This document shows, piece by piece, positions 22,513 through 33,654 of a DNA stretch of 64,000 nucleotides. The stretch covers positions 391,481 through 455,480 of the forward strand of contig MU004232.1 in NCBI GenBank assembly GCA_010405405.1, written 5' to 3'. This DNA comes from Microthyrium microscopicum. Its lineage: Eukaryota; Ascomycota; Dothideomycetes; Microthyriales; Microthyriaceae. Below the pieces are notes generated by a model. It was not told the origin of the DNA and searched no databases. It worked only from the letters and a program-made list of their open reading frames with translations. A program made the position numbers and the translations under genes. How positions within the stretch are numbered: position 1 is the first letter of the stretch; each line of letters opens with the position of its first letter.

Positions 22513-25180
22513 CTAAGCCAACAACTCAACATCCAATCCCAACGCTCTCATAAACAGATTAACCTCGCCCAACCGTCGTTCCTGCTCACCAGCTGGTAGT
22601 GTGCGTGCGGCGCCCACACTGCTCATGACGCGGTCTTTGACGCCCAGTACGAGTCGTTGTTGCTGTTCGGCGGACGCGGTGGCGCCCATGGCGGCGAGGA
22701 ATTGCCACACGTATACATCTTCGGACGCGAGCGGTGAGGCTTCGCGGCCAGAGGCATCGCGGGGCCAGATCTGCATAAGGAGTGGTTCCAGCGCGTTGAA
22801 GAAGTCGTTGTAGACGGATGTGTATTGTGCGAATTCATTTGGTCCGGAACCAGGTTCGCCGGTGCCGTTGACTGCGGCTTCGCGGAGGAGTTCGGCGCGG
22901 GCGACGAGCATGGTTAGTAGTTGGAGACCGATCTTTGTGCGCGTGACGGCTTTGATATCGCAGCGGCTCACGATGAGGCCTAGCAGGCCGGAGGTGATTA
23001 CGAGAGGAGAGTCGTTTAGATGGCTGAAGAGGGGTGGGATGACGGCGTTGACGAAAAGTTCAATGTCTTCTTTGACTTTTGCGGGGATTGGTGAAGAGAG
23101 CGCGTTGTGGACTACGTCGAGGGTGTCGAGATGCACGAGGATTACTGTTAGAACTACGGTGCGTTGTTCGTTGGAGAGGTGGCGGAAGACGCGAGGGATA
23201 GCTTTTTTGCCTTTGGCGTGGGAGAGGATTGCTATGAATGGGTGGAGGGTTGCGTGGCTAGAAATGTTATTAGTACAGTAGAGTAAGATCCTGGGCATTC
23301 GCTTACTTTTCGACAATCGGCTCGTAGGCTTTCAGAGATGCCCAGAGTTTGTCGTTGAGTTGTTGTGTTTTTGCAGCCCAGAGGTCGAACATTTCGCTTT
23401 CTTCTAGAGGCCGGAGACGGGCGTGGTCTTCAGTTTCCATGAGAGCACCATAAACTTTTTCAATGTTCTTTAGAGCGGAGCGTCGTTCTTCGGTAGGGTC
23501 ATGATGGCGGCTTGGCCGTCTAACATGAACTGACTGGTCACTATCAAGTCGCTTGATGTTTAAAAGCGGCTTTGGCGTCTTTGCATTACTGAAGGAGATC
23601 TTTCCAAGACTGCCCTCAATGACCAGCTGCTTGTTCTTTGGCTTTGCTTTGGCCGCTTCAACCGCGCGTTGGACTTGTTGTTCCATTCGTTGCATATGAT
23701 TTTCACCGCCACGAGGATGTCGTCGGTTTTGACCATAGCGACCTCCGGTTTGGAAAAGGTAGGTTTGCGCAAACTGGTTGGCGGGTTGATGTGGGTTCTG
23801 GCGAGGAGCACCTCGTATTTGAGAATATACTTGATAGTAAAAGTCCTCACTAAGTAATCCCTCCGGGCCTTCGGAGTCGACACTGCCGGTGGCCGTGACA
23901 AGCTGCTGAAGCTGAATTCGAGTTATGAAGTTCTTGTCTTGCGGAGTCATAAGTCCATTATGTTTTGACAATAAATGGATTTTATGGTTTCGCTTTGCTC
24001 GTCGTGCTTCTTCCTGAAGATATGCTGCACGATCTTCATCCGAGAGTTGCAAGATCTGACTTGGATGAGAGATAATCGGACCGGAAGGTCCTCGTCCATG
24101 GCCTGGTTGGAACTGTTGATGAGAAATTGGCTGTCCAGGCCCAGACAGTCGGTTTGGATTTTGCAAAATCTGTCGAGGAGCTTGTTGGTGCGCAGACTGT
24201 TGCTGCTGTTGCTGCCGACCATGATGCTTGGGTCCAGTCGGAATCTGCTGTTGCTGCTGAGGACTAGACTCTGGCTGACGCTGGCGCTGCAAGATCTGAG
24301 GAGGCCGGTTTTGCCCCGTGGGTTGAGAAGGCTGGGGCGGTTGCTGCTGCTGCTGTTGTTGCTGCTGCGGCTGGCCCGGCGGTCGCTGCAGGATCTGAGG
24401 ATGAGCTGGCCACTGCTGTTGTTGCTGATGTTGACTTTGATGCTGCTGGTGATGTCCCTGATGCTGATGATGCTGTCCCTGATGCTGCATGAATGGCTGC
24501 TGCTGATACTCTTGCGGGTTTGTCGGAATAGGATATGACCCCTGCTGCATGGAAGGTTCGCCATATTGTTGCTGAGCAGCCTGTTGAGGAGCCTTGGGCT
24601 TGCTCTGCGCTTGCATCATAGCCTCAACTTCTTCCAACGTCATGGCTTTGCGCGCAGCTGCAGGAGGAGGTTGTGCGGCTGGTTCTGGCTCTTTCTTTGC
24701 AATACCCCAGAGATCCGCATCCACTTCGAGCTCTTGTATAGGACGATAGCCGTGGCGCGGCGCCGCAGCCTTCTTGACAGGACTAACTCGACTCGGGGCG
24801 TGTTGAGCAGCCCATCGCATGCGCTCTTCCTCAAAAGCCTGAGCAACGTTTCCAGTCTGTCCAGAGAAATCAAAGTCCCGCCCAACGTTCTTTTGAGTGA
24901 CTGGCCCTTCGTCGCCAAATGTATCATCGTTCAGATCGTCAGCCGCATCGTCGAGTCGTCCGCCTAGTCCTTCGTACGTGTCGTCAAAGTTGAGACTATA
25001 TACCGTGTTAGTATGGGTCGTTGAACGAAGCTGGCGGAGGGGGGTCTACATTTCGTCATTGTCTGCTGCTCGAGCGGACTGAAGTCCATCAAAAGCATCT
25101 TGAGTAGCGCCAAAGCCGGGCGCAGAGGTCTGATGGCCTCTATCTCTCGGCAGCCGAGAATCAAACCCGAAAAATGACAT
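22513..25180 (-). CDS. PAT1: Deadenylation-dependent mRNA-decapping factor PAT1
   Basis: P-body scaffold linking the Lsm1-7 ring, Dhh1 and decapping enzyme to oligoadenylated mRNA. Three exons: 25180-25050, 24995-23307 and 23257-22513 (introns of 54 and 49 nt), giving 854 aa. The start MSFFGFDSRLP and the following acidic segment (LNFDDTYEGLGGRLDD, DDTFGDEGP) match the conserved Dhh1-binding N-terminus. Residues 150-350 are extremely Gln/His/Pro-rich, with recurring PxxILQ units (PQILQRPPGQP, PPQILQRQRQP, APRQILQNP, HPSQILQLSD). The mid-domain holds DKNFITRIQLQQLVT and GRYGQNRRHPRGG. The helical C-terminal PatC domain contains HPFIAILSHAKGKKAIPRVF. Length is normal for fungi. An in-frame lysine-rich ORF follows the TAG stop. 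Confidence 0.92.
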
Positions 25181-25769
25181 GGTTATAGGAAAATGTGTTG
25201 GTATAAAGTGAGCTTCTGGCAATGAAGGTTGACTTGATGGAGTGCGTGGTGGGATAAGCGCGCGTATAAACGAAGCTTGCTCCTTCTGGCGTTAGTGTAG
25301 ATTCAAGCGCCCTGCAGGCCACTAGGGGTAGTGGCCAATCAGTACGACTTTTGACGGGTTATTCCTTTTGCAAGGCTGAGCCTTGCAAGTTTCCTGAACT
25401 TTACCTTAAGATAAATCTCTGAGCGATTGAGCTGCCAGTTACTAGATTCTCTGGCCTTCCCCGGTTGAAAAGCCTCTTGTCTTCTCCGGGCTCCCCTCTC
25501 CATTAAACATTAATCCAACACTACTCGACATAAAAGCATAATTTTCCCCGTCACGAGCCAGAGCAAGGAAATCCAGCTCATCAAGTCCAGGTGTTGGTGG
25601 GCAATCGGCAACGCCCCACATTTCGCTCTCACCTTAGCCGGCTCACAATATTTCAACTGTAAGTCAATTAAAGATGGCCTTTCTTTTGTGCAAGTATACT
25701 GTCTCTTGAGGTCTAACTGCTAGCAGCTCTCAGTTCATCTGCGCTCTCCAGTCCCGAAATCCATCCATC
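25181..25769. promoter_or_regulatory. Divergent promoter of PAT1 and F-box-like gene
   Basis: Only 589 bp separate the two ATGs. No ORF or repeat was found. Short inverted matches such as CCTTGCAAGGCTGAGCCTTGCAAG near 25,370 are present but of unknown meaning. Confidence 0.4.
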
Positions 25770-26468
25770 ATGACTTCAATTAGCAGTCCCAAAGTCGAGG
25801 ATGAACTCGAGAAGCAAAAGAAGTTCTCGCCATCCACTTCTAAGAAAGCCTGCTTTCTCGGAATTCCAACCGAACTACGATGCGAGATCTACAAGAAGTA
25901 TTTCGAGAAAATCGCAAGTCAAGAACGCTACACGAGTCAAGTTCCACAGGTCTTCGATGAAGCCAACGCTCTCTTTTTGGTCAGCAAACAAGTCTACAAT
26001 GAGTCTCGAGATTTGTTTCGCAGCCATATTCTCCGCCCGCCCATGAAGGCATTCGATCTCTTTGCCGACAGCTGGCCAGACTTCAAGAAGACATTTCGAA
26101 GGATCCCCCGCCCTTTGTGGTCACAACCGAACTGCGAATTCAATGTGCAGCTGTGTATACTGAACAGTCCAAAGAGTGGCAACAACTACCCAATCGCCAA
26201 AATTCTCAATGTCATCGCCTGCGATTTGGGCTTTGAGAGCCATGTCGAACTGGCACGGGTCTCACCGCTGTATACGGATATCTATTCGCAACTGAGAGTC
26301 CACCAAAAACGGATCTACGAAATGGATGGTGGCGAAGGCTGTACACTGGATTTCAAGGTCGAGACGCACAGCGAACTCTGCGATTGGGAGTACGTCCATA
26401 TTCAGGGTGAACTGAAGGACATTCTCAAAATTCGCTGTCTCGAGCAGATCCTTGAGATTGAAGACTGA
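25770..26468 (+). CDS. Uncharacterised F-box-like fungal protein
   Basis: Intronless, 232 aa, ATG at 25770. An N-terminal Lys/Ser-rich tail (1-27) is followed by CFLGIPTELRCEIYKKYFE and, about 40 residues on, ANALFLVSKQVYNESRDLF. This is the LPxELRxxIY...LLxxCRQIYxEA pattern of the large fungal family often annotated as F-box-like or 2EXR proteins. Such proteins usually act as substrate adaptors or have no known role. The C-terminal half has no recognised domain and ends acidic. The assignment is by pattern only. Confidence 0.65.
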   Translation: MTSISSPKVEDELEKQKKFSPSTSKKACFLGIPTELRCEIYKKYFEKIASQERYTSQVPQVFDEANALFLVSKQVYNESRDLFRSHILRPPMKAFDLFADSWPDFKKTFRRIPRPLWSQPNCEFNVQLCILNSPKSGNNYPIAKILNVIACDLGFESHVELARVSPLYTDIYSQLRVHQKRIYEMDGGEGCTLDFKVETHSELCDWEYVHIQGELKDILKIRCLEQILEIED

Positions 26469-27549
26469 TGCGTGAGTTCATATCAGCATGACACTTGAGC
26501 CAAGGGCTCAGATATCTGTCAGCCTGTCACTATGCTTGGTAGCCAGGAACTTCATAGTTCGAATTGATTTGTTATAATCCTTGTCCGGTGTTTCTGTTCA
26601 GTGCTATCGCCTTTTCCACACGATAAAAAACTAAACGATAGAGCTTATGTTTCTTTAAGGGCACAGTATCATGCAATACACATACAGTCGAGGAAATCTC
26701 TTTATTTTCAATAGATCACTTCTGGATTGCAAGGGACTTAACAACGACTGGCCAGTGGTCACGGAGTGTAGATTACAACAAGTTGTACAAGCAACATCAC
26801 ATCAAAGATGCTAATCTTCTTATGAGGCCTGCCACTGATTAATGGCTAAAATAGGTAATTCACAAGGTCAAACAAAGTGGGTATTCAAAGTGTATTAGAC
26901 TCTAAGAGTTCTATCTATAACAGGGAAGTTAACTATACGGGGTATCTTGGGTATCTTGTCGTAGCCACTGTGTAATTCGTTTGCTGGGCAACAGGTATTC
27001 ATGATTACCTCGAAACCCTATATCGGCCGATCTCCTCACACTGCTCGAAAGAGTAGTAGCACAAATGCTTATGGGAGGAGTGGATGAAAGGATTCGAGGT
27101 TGTAAACATTCAAAGACAAAGGCACTGCGGGTTTTAGTGAGTCGAGGACGGATTTGAGCTGTAGAGTACTTACCGCCTGAAGAAGCGCCGGGTGGGAACA
27201 AGAGTAAACATGTCGAACTTGTGTGCGACTTCGTTAGGAAGGCATAAGTATGTTGTGTCCTGGCGGGGAGGGGATTGGGATTTTGTTAGGTATACAAGAG
27301 TAGACGTGTCGAACTTGTGTGCGACTTATGGGCAAGGCTTAAGTATGTTGGATTATCGTCGCAAAGGGAAGGGTAAGGGGAACGTGTACGCATGATAGTT
27401 CCTTGTAAGAGTCATTGTAGCCAACACAAATCCAGGCTGGTCGAGAAGGGCGGAGGAAGCACTGTAGGGAGGAGGAACGAGTCGAGGATCAAGCCGCCTG
27501 GGAACGAGATGTTAGTAATATCTCAGTAAGGGGAAGTATGGTCCTCACC
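26469..27549. other. Convergent intergenic region with a direct repeat
   Basis: 3' flank of the F-box-like gene (+) and of the first Cys/His paralogue (-). No gene is supported. It contains the 58-bp direct repeat listed separately. Confidence 0.45.
27198..27350. repeat. Pair of about 58-bp direct repeats
   Basis: ACAAGAGTA.AC.TGTCGAAC followed by TTGTGTGCGACTT and ending AAGTATGTTG occurs at 27198-27255 and again at 27294-27350, 96 bp apart. The copies are identical in the core and diverged in the middle. No coding role is evident. Confidence 0.8.
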
Positions 27550-28450
27550 TCAACGCTTCAGAGCCCACAGTGTATAAGCATGGCGGCGACGGCGAGTTTC
27601 AACGTCTTCCGCCTGGTCAACCTGGAGAACTTCTAATACCATAGCCTCCAACTCTTTGTAGAGCTTCGTGATTTCCCTATCTTTGCGGTCCTTTGGCTGT
27701 TTGGGTCGAAGCAGCTGGACGATTTGAGAAACAACTGGGCCGAAATCGTTTGGCGCGGTTCGATCCTCAAGAAGTGCTTTCAAGACGGTACTATCCGTGA
27801 ACTTGATGTCTGCAATTCGATGCTGGTAGCGGATCTTCGAATCGAAGTCTTGAAGTATCTCGCTGTTTTGCGGAGACGGCGTTGCCGCTTCAACTCGTTC
27901 GAGATACTTGGAAGGCGTGCCAACGCAAAAGCTCTTACGCTTCGCCTGTGCCTTGGACGCCTTTCTCTCGCGCTTTGAGCCCAAAAGGTCTGAAGGATTA
28001 GGGAAGTAGCTGCTTCTACGACGGGGCGTGGGAGGTGTGACCTCGAAGTCTCCAGTCGTCTTTTCAATGAGAAAGAGTTTGTCCGCAACATCCTTTAATC
28101 GCTGTTGTCGCATCTCGTAAGATTGGTTGCAGGACTTGCATTTTTCGTGATTACCTGATGTAGCAGTGGTTAGCCCACTACCTAGATATCAACCCATGTT
28201 GGACAATTCATGCTTACCATCGCGAAGGGGAGTGCCATGAAACTTCTTGCACATCACCATGTGCTCGACGGCGCCAAGGCAATTGGTCATCTCTCTACGG
28301 CACCAGCAATGGTGTTCTGAAGAAACGTAAGCGTAAGAAACGATACAAGACGACTGGTGGTGGTGAGTACTTACCATAAATACCCAAATCCTTAGCCGAC
28401 GCTGGATTTTTGTTCCACTCAGCGTAAAACTCGGAGCCTTTAGAAGCCAT
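27550..28450 (-). CDS. Orphan Cys/His-rich protein, paralogue A
   Basis: Not a family I recognise. Three exons: 28450-28375, 28316-28218 and 28154-27550 (introns of 58 and 63 nt), giving 259 aa. Residues 1-25 (MASKGSEFYAEWNKNPASAK) lead into HHCWCRREMTNC. The cysteine/histidine pattern is C-x1-C-x6-C-x9-C-x3-H-x11-C-x2-C, probably one or two zinc sites. Then comes MRQQRLKDVADKLFLI, a basic Ser/Arg linker (TPRRRSSYFPNPS, RERKASKAQAKRKS), and a predicted helical C-terminal domain with VLKALLEDRTAP, IVQLLRPKQPK and EDVETRRRRHAYTLWALKR. The downstream neighbour on the same strand (31266-32291) has the same exon layout and motifs. No signal peptide. Nuclear or nucleic-acid roles are conceivable from the basic linker, but that is inference. 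Confidence 0.75.
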
Positions 28451-31265
28451 AGCTTTGGGTATAGACTGGAGTTGGTGGTAGTCAAGGAGGAATTGAGGCT
28501 TGAGAGGATTTACGGATATTGGCCGTAGGGTGGACGATGATATCAGGGTTGCGGAAAGTCGAGTGGGTTCGTGGTGGGTGGGAGTTAAGGAAATTGGAGA
28601 AGGAAAACACCAGGAGAGCTGCTATGTCGCCGAGGAATATACCACCGAACGCTCCCGAAGTGACTGAAGACCGAGATGCCCTCGATGGACGCAACGCGTT
28701 GTGTGTACATATCAACCATCGTGGAAGTCACTGAGCAACCTAAGCTTCACCTCAAAACCTCCGCAAAATACGCCCCTCGCGGAAGCCTCTCGTGGCTGAT
28801 AGTGCTTGGAGAAAGCGGTAGTCGCGATCTCATGAGAGCATCCATTCGCCTTGCTGCCCGTTCATATAAAAAGCGAACGATGTCTTCGACCAATCCTCAG
28901 AACCGCCATCATGTAGAGCTGCTAGGTGTTGACTGGCGACGGCATTGCCTTCAGATACTACTCCTCCAACCTCAGAACCCGCGCAGAGAGCATTAGATCT
29001 GGCGGTAGCTACTTTTGTAAGTTATGTCTTCATGACAGGCGGAGGCTTCAATCACGTTTGTTCATTCTCGCAAACCCTCGTAGCCCCTATCGCGTATAAA
29101 GCTTGCAATGATATATACCACGGGCTCTAAACTTTGACCAACTGCGCCCTGCACCTCTCTCACACGGCTGGTTTCCCGTGTCACTTCAGAGTTCTTCTCC
29201 AGTTTATCTCGGTTCAGTCTTCTCTCCTTGGGAAAGAACACCTAAGAATAGAGTCTGTATTTGAGGAGCTCAGGATGAATATTATCATGGCGGTTGAAGT
29301 TAAACGAAGTCACATAAGACGGCCAGTCAATGAAGTGATATCAAAGCGCAAAGGGACCATCAAAGATCATGTTCGATATTCGATTGCGATTCCATCGCCT
29401 GAGAGGCCCGTCATCTCTGGCCACTGGCAGATATCGAGGACTTCGACGAATTGCCTCTTCATAGTCCTGATTGAGAGTGCCGCTTGAAGCTCATGCCCGT
29501 ACGTCCCACCAACGCAGTGAGCATGGAATTTTGGAATGGCCGAGTAGCGGTGTCTGAATCGCTCGCCATCTCAAAAGAACCCTTGGCTGGAGTAGGCGTC
29601 ACAATCGATTTCCTGCCATTTTAGGTTCTTGCTGTAGCATTCGCGTGAGCTGATGAGTTACTGTGCTTACACTTCGGAAGAAGAACTGCTTTGTTCTCGT
29701 GGCTCCTCTTCGTACCCTCGACATATTTTTGTCTATGGGCTTCAGACAATGGAAGAAAGCGCAGGACATCAAATGATCGTTCTATTCAACGCATGTTCCC
29801 CAGCTCACCAGGCCAGGGCTCTTCAGCTAACAATTCTGAGCATCAGATCTGGAAAATGACTCGGTAGTGACGAATGTACATGAGTAGCAAGCATGTCTGT
29901 TTCGACGATTAAGCAACGAGCCGTTGGTCTCCTCGAGGATTGATGATACAGTCTAATAGCTTTCTTTGTTCCACTAAAGTCCAGAAAAGATAAAGGTCGG
30001 GCGGCTTTGGTAATGTCCTCCATGTTGTGCATGGTACATTAAATCTGTCGACCTCCAGTCTTCATGTGGTCTCATAGTCTAATCCAACGCTTGTCGAGCC
30101 TGACCAGGGGGTCGTAATGCTGTAGGCTTTTGTGGCAGCCCGGGCCCGTCCATCTCTAATTGGTAGCCATTATACTCTAGATCCAATGGACAATGGATGG
30201 TATTTCAAAACTTGTTTGCTTTTCTGGAGCAGTACATGCATTTTTTGTAGAAAGCTCTCTTGATATTCAAATAAATAAATGATATCGAGTGAGCGTAGTT
30301 ACTTAGTTCGATCTTATCATTCGAAAGTCCTGCACAGACAGTGAGCGTGGCTGAAAATAGTAGCAAGCATTGCTCGAGTTGAAGTAGATCAGAAGGTTTT
30401 AGATCACTAGACATGCTCCAAAAGGGTGAGAGCTTCAAGAGATATCTTATGAGTAGCTAGAATATCTTGATAGCCTATAAATGCGGTTTTTTGGGTGTAT
30501 GGATCTTCAAAGTAACAAGATATTGGTCAGTGACTGACCTCAGGGTATGTAATGGAATGTTTGGCATTCAATCAGTCCGCCGGGCTGGACCAGTGTTGCT
30601 GGCCGTTACGGTGGCCGCCATTTAATTTGCTGAAGGTAAATTCTTTAGCCCCTATCGAGTGTATGTGACTCCTAGATTATCGGATGTGGTAGGAAATAGA
30701 GCCGTGTGGTTTCCAGAAGGCATTTTATCGCAGATGACGAAGTTGCTGGCAGCAGCACTCAAATCATTGGCTGATTCGACACCAAAGAGTCAAGAATAGC
30801 TTCTAGCGAGAAAGAGAAATCCATGGGACTGCTCATAGCCTTCTATACTTACAAAGGTAAGACTAGCTCCAGCGGGGAGATAGTTTTAGAGTATGAAATT
30901 TCTAACAAGATTGGAGGACAGCTAATATCACAACGTCTTTTAGAATAAGTCACGAAATTCAAAGTGAGCAGCATGGTTTTAATTTAAATGTTTGAAGAGA
31001 AGTTCAATCATAGAACAAAGGCCAGCAAAAGGACAATAAATCCAAAAAAGACCAGCACAGAGAACGTCTCGTACCTCAACGTCGTTGCAAATGCTGTCCA
31101 CAAAACCGCTCGGGGTATAGTGCAAGGGAAGACTAAATATGAGGCCTTCGCGTGTATGGAAGCCAATCGCGTAAAGCAATTAAGAAATGCTGGGGGTATA
31201 GTTCATGCAGAAGAAGTGTAAACAAGGTGTAAGCCAAACAGGAAAGGTACTCGAGCGTACAGAAG
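28451..31265. other. 2.8-kb intergenic region between the two paralogues
   Basis: No supported gene. Small ORFs exist on both strands without good starts or recognisable motifs. I looked for a third decayed copy of the Cys/His family and did not see its HHCxC or CxxCN signatures. Confidence 0.4.
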
Positions 31266-32291
31266 CTAGTTCATGCTGACGTCTAGAGTGCGAGAGTTAG
31301 TTGGCTGACTTTAGCTTTGATTCACAGTCAGCAAAAACTTACTTCCTCTTTGTGTCCAAAGGGCATAAGAGATCCTCCTCTTCCTCGTCTCGATCTCCTC
31401 GCCTCTATCTGCCTCAAAAAGCGAGAGAATCAGTCGTGTAAGCTCAGAATAGAGCTTCCTGACTTCCGACGAATCAACCCTTTTCTGAGGCCTGAGAAGC
31501 TCGATCGCGTTCTCCACCGCCTTGCTGTCGACTGGGGCCGTAGGGTCCTCCAAGAGTGCTTCCATCATTTCGTCAGTCAAGATAGCTGTCGACATCGATG
31601 ATTTGTACCTCATTACAGCATCAAGATCTTGTAGAAGCTGGTTCCTCTCTGGTTCGGGGAGGATGGTCTCGACCTTCTGTATCAGCCAGGCTGGAGTGAC
31701 CAACCCACCTTTCTTTGCCTTTTCGGCAGACTTCATCGCTTTTTCCAGCGCCTTTGCCGCCCTCTTTTCTTTTGCCGAGGATGCCTTGCCATTTGGAGTG
31801 CTAACGCCGCTAGTTTGGGCAATTCCGGGTGTATCCACGGGTTCATCTACGGGAACTGGCGGCCCGGAGGGGAGCACCGCGCCGGCTGGCTCAGCGAATA
31901 TTCCTTTTCCGGCCTGGCTTTCACCAGTGAGGTCTCCAATTTTGGAGAGTTGCTTGGCGATTTCCTTGAGGCGAGCCTGTCGTGTCGTGTAGCCTCTATT
32001 ACAATGCTCGCACTTTCCATCTTCATTATCTACGAAATCGGTTAGATACGTCTTGCCAGATTAGATAACGTGGAATCTTACTGTCTCTAAAAGCCGTGCC
32101 ATGATATCTTTCGCAGCAGACTTCGTGGCCACCCAGACAATGCTTGATTGCCCTCCCACAATGGCAATGGTGCTCTGATATGGTTAGTGGAGTCTCGAGT
32201 AATGAATATGGTCATGCGACTTACTTAGAACTCCCAAAGCAATGATGCTCTTAGGGTTTTTGTACCATGTTGATCGGAAGGCATTGGTCAT
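31266..32291 (-). CDS. Orphan Cys/His-rich protein, paralogue B
   Basis: Homologue of the protein at 27550-28450. Exons: 32291-32225, 32174-32082, 32029-31343 and 31282-31266, giving 287 aa. Introns 1 and 2 fall at the same places and in the same phase as in paralogue A. The start MTNAFRSTWYKNPKSIIALG leads to HHCHCGRAIKHC. The pattern is C-x1-C-x6-C-x7-C-x3-H-x12-C-x2-C, followed by TTRQARLKEIAKQL. The linker is Pro/Gly/Lys-rich (SAKEKRAAKALEKAMKS). The C-terminal domain has MMEALLEDPTAP, AIELLRPQKR and EEIETRKRRISYALWTQRG. The last 60-nt intron has GTAAGT, CTAAC and CTAG signals. If it is retained, the protein instead ends SKFLLTVNQS, with its stop at 31311. Confidence 0.72.
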
Positions 32292-33654
32292 TTTTGCGAT
32301 GTAAATTGTATGTGGTATTCGGGGAGGCGTCGATGGGTGTTGGGCCGGGAAGAGGCAGAGATTGACCGTGGAAGAAGAAGACGCGTCCGCGATATATGGC
32401 AAGGGAAGGTAAGGTAATTCGTTATGCGCGCCAAAGAGAGCGATAACTCGGGATGATAGAAAGAATTATAATATGGCCGCGATATCCAAGTTCTGATAAT
32501 CAGTAGCTGATAAGTGGAGCTGAGTTAGGCCAGTTCACAACCAAAGATGGAGGGTGGAAGGGTAAGTTGGGGAAAGAAAAGATTGGGCAGTGAAAAGAAG
32601 TCTGAAGGGCACCGAAAACCACTGAGGTTCGAGGGAGTGTTGCTGTAGTGAAGAAGTGCGCCTTCAGGAGTCTCCCTAGTTGGGAGCAACGAGGGTGAGG
32701 AAGTGACAGACTGGAGTCACTTTGGCGAACACCTCCAACCTGGAAAATTCCATAGCTTCTGCCAGGTGACCGAAATGCGAGGTGAAGCATCGTTCAAAAA
32801 GCACCTCCCGGCGATAATCAAAGGATGCTAATGGCCCACATAGCGCGGGGAACTTGAATAGCCAGAAGTTCGAAAGCATTGATCTCGAACTATGTTATAT
32901 AGAATTACAATTGTAATGACAGCACTGATATCAGCGGCCCCTCCCAGCATTACCCTTACATCGAGACATGTAGCTTGACTTCGACACTCAAGAAACCATG
33001 AACGTCTGGCGAGAATATTGGAGCGGGATCCAATCTGGCACGCTCTATCATTGGGCTTTGAAATACCCAATAAGTCCGTAAACAGCCGCGTAGACACTGA
33101 ATGCGCTTGTAAGCAGACCATATGCGCCACATTTCACGTACTGGATGCTCTTGAAAATTGTAATACATCTGGAATATCTGGGAGATCTGGGATGGGTTGG
33201 CTGAATCAACGTCCTGCAGAACGTTTCATATTTTAAAACCTTAGAATCATATATTCAATATGGCATCAGCAATCTTAAGTTTTTATTTGTTTGTGGACCT
33301 ATCAAATGATGAGATGAAGTTAGAGCTCAGCCTGATGGGCGCAAACAGTTGTCATTGGCCAGCAGACCATCGCGACCAGCAACAAGCCAGAAATCTAGCG
33401 GCAGTATTGTAGTGCATGTCAAGTATTTGATCTTGACAAGTGCTTTTATTCATATTGATAGATTACTACTTGTTACCGAAATATGCAAAAGATAGTCAAT
33501 TTAGGTGGGCCTCCTGAAGTCCCACTGTTACGATGATTTTCCAAGTTTGTCAGACCCATGATCCGTCATATCAATTTAGTTCAGTCAGCTGTTGTTCTGG
33601 CTGCTCAAGCAAACAAAGAGATGCAAGCCAAATGAGCGAGTACGAGGTTATTGT
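32292..33654. other. Intergenic, promoter of paralogue B and 3' flank of EGT1
   Basis: No supported gene, RNA or repeat. Small ORFs on both strands lack recognisable character. Confidence 0.4.

Noticed and set aside
28879-29020. Possible small plus-strand gene starting MSSTNPQNRHHVELL
   Set aside because: Continuing it needs a 29-nt intron, shorter than fungal introns allow, and no further exon was found.
30988-31221. Plus-strand 77-codon lysine-rich frame downstream of paralogue B
   Set aside because: No recognisable content, and it lies antisense to the expected 3' UTR of paralogue B.
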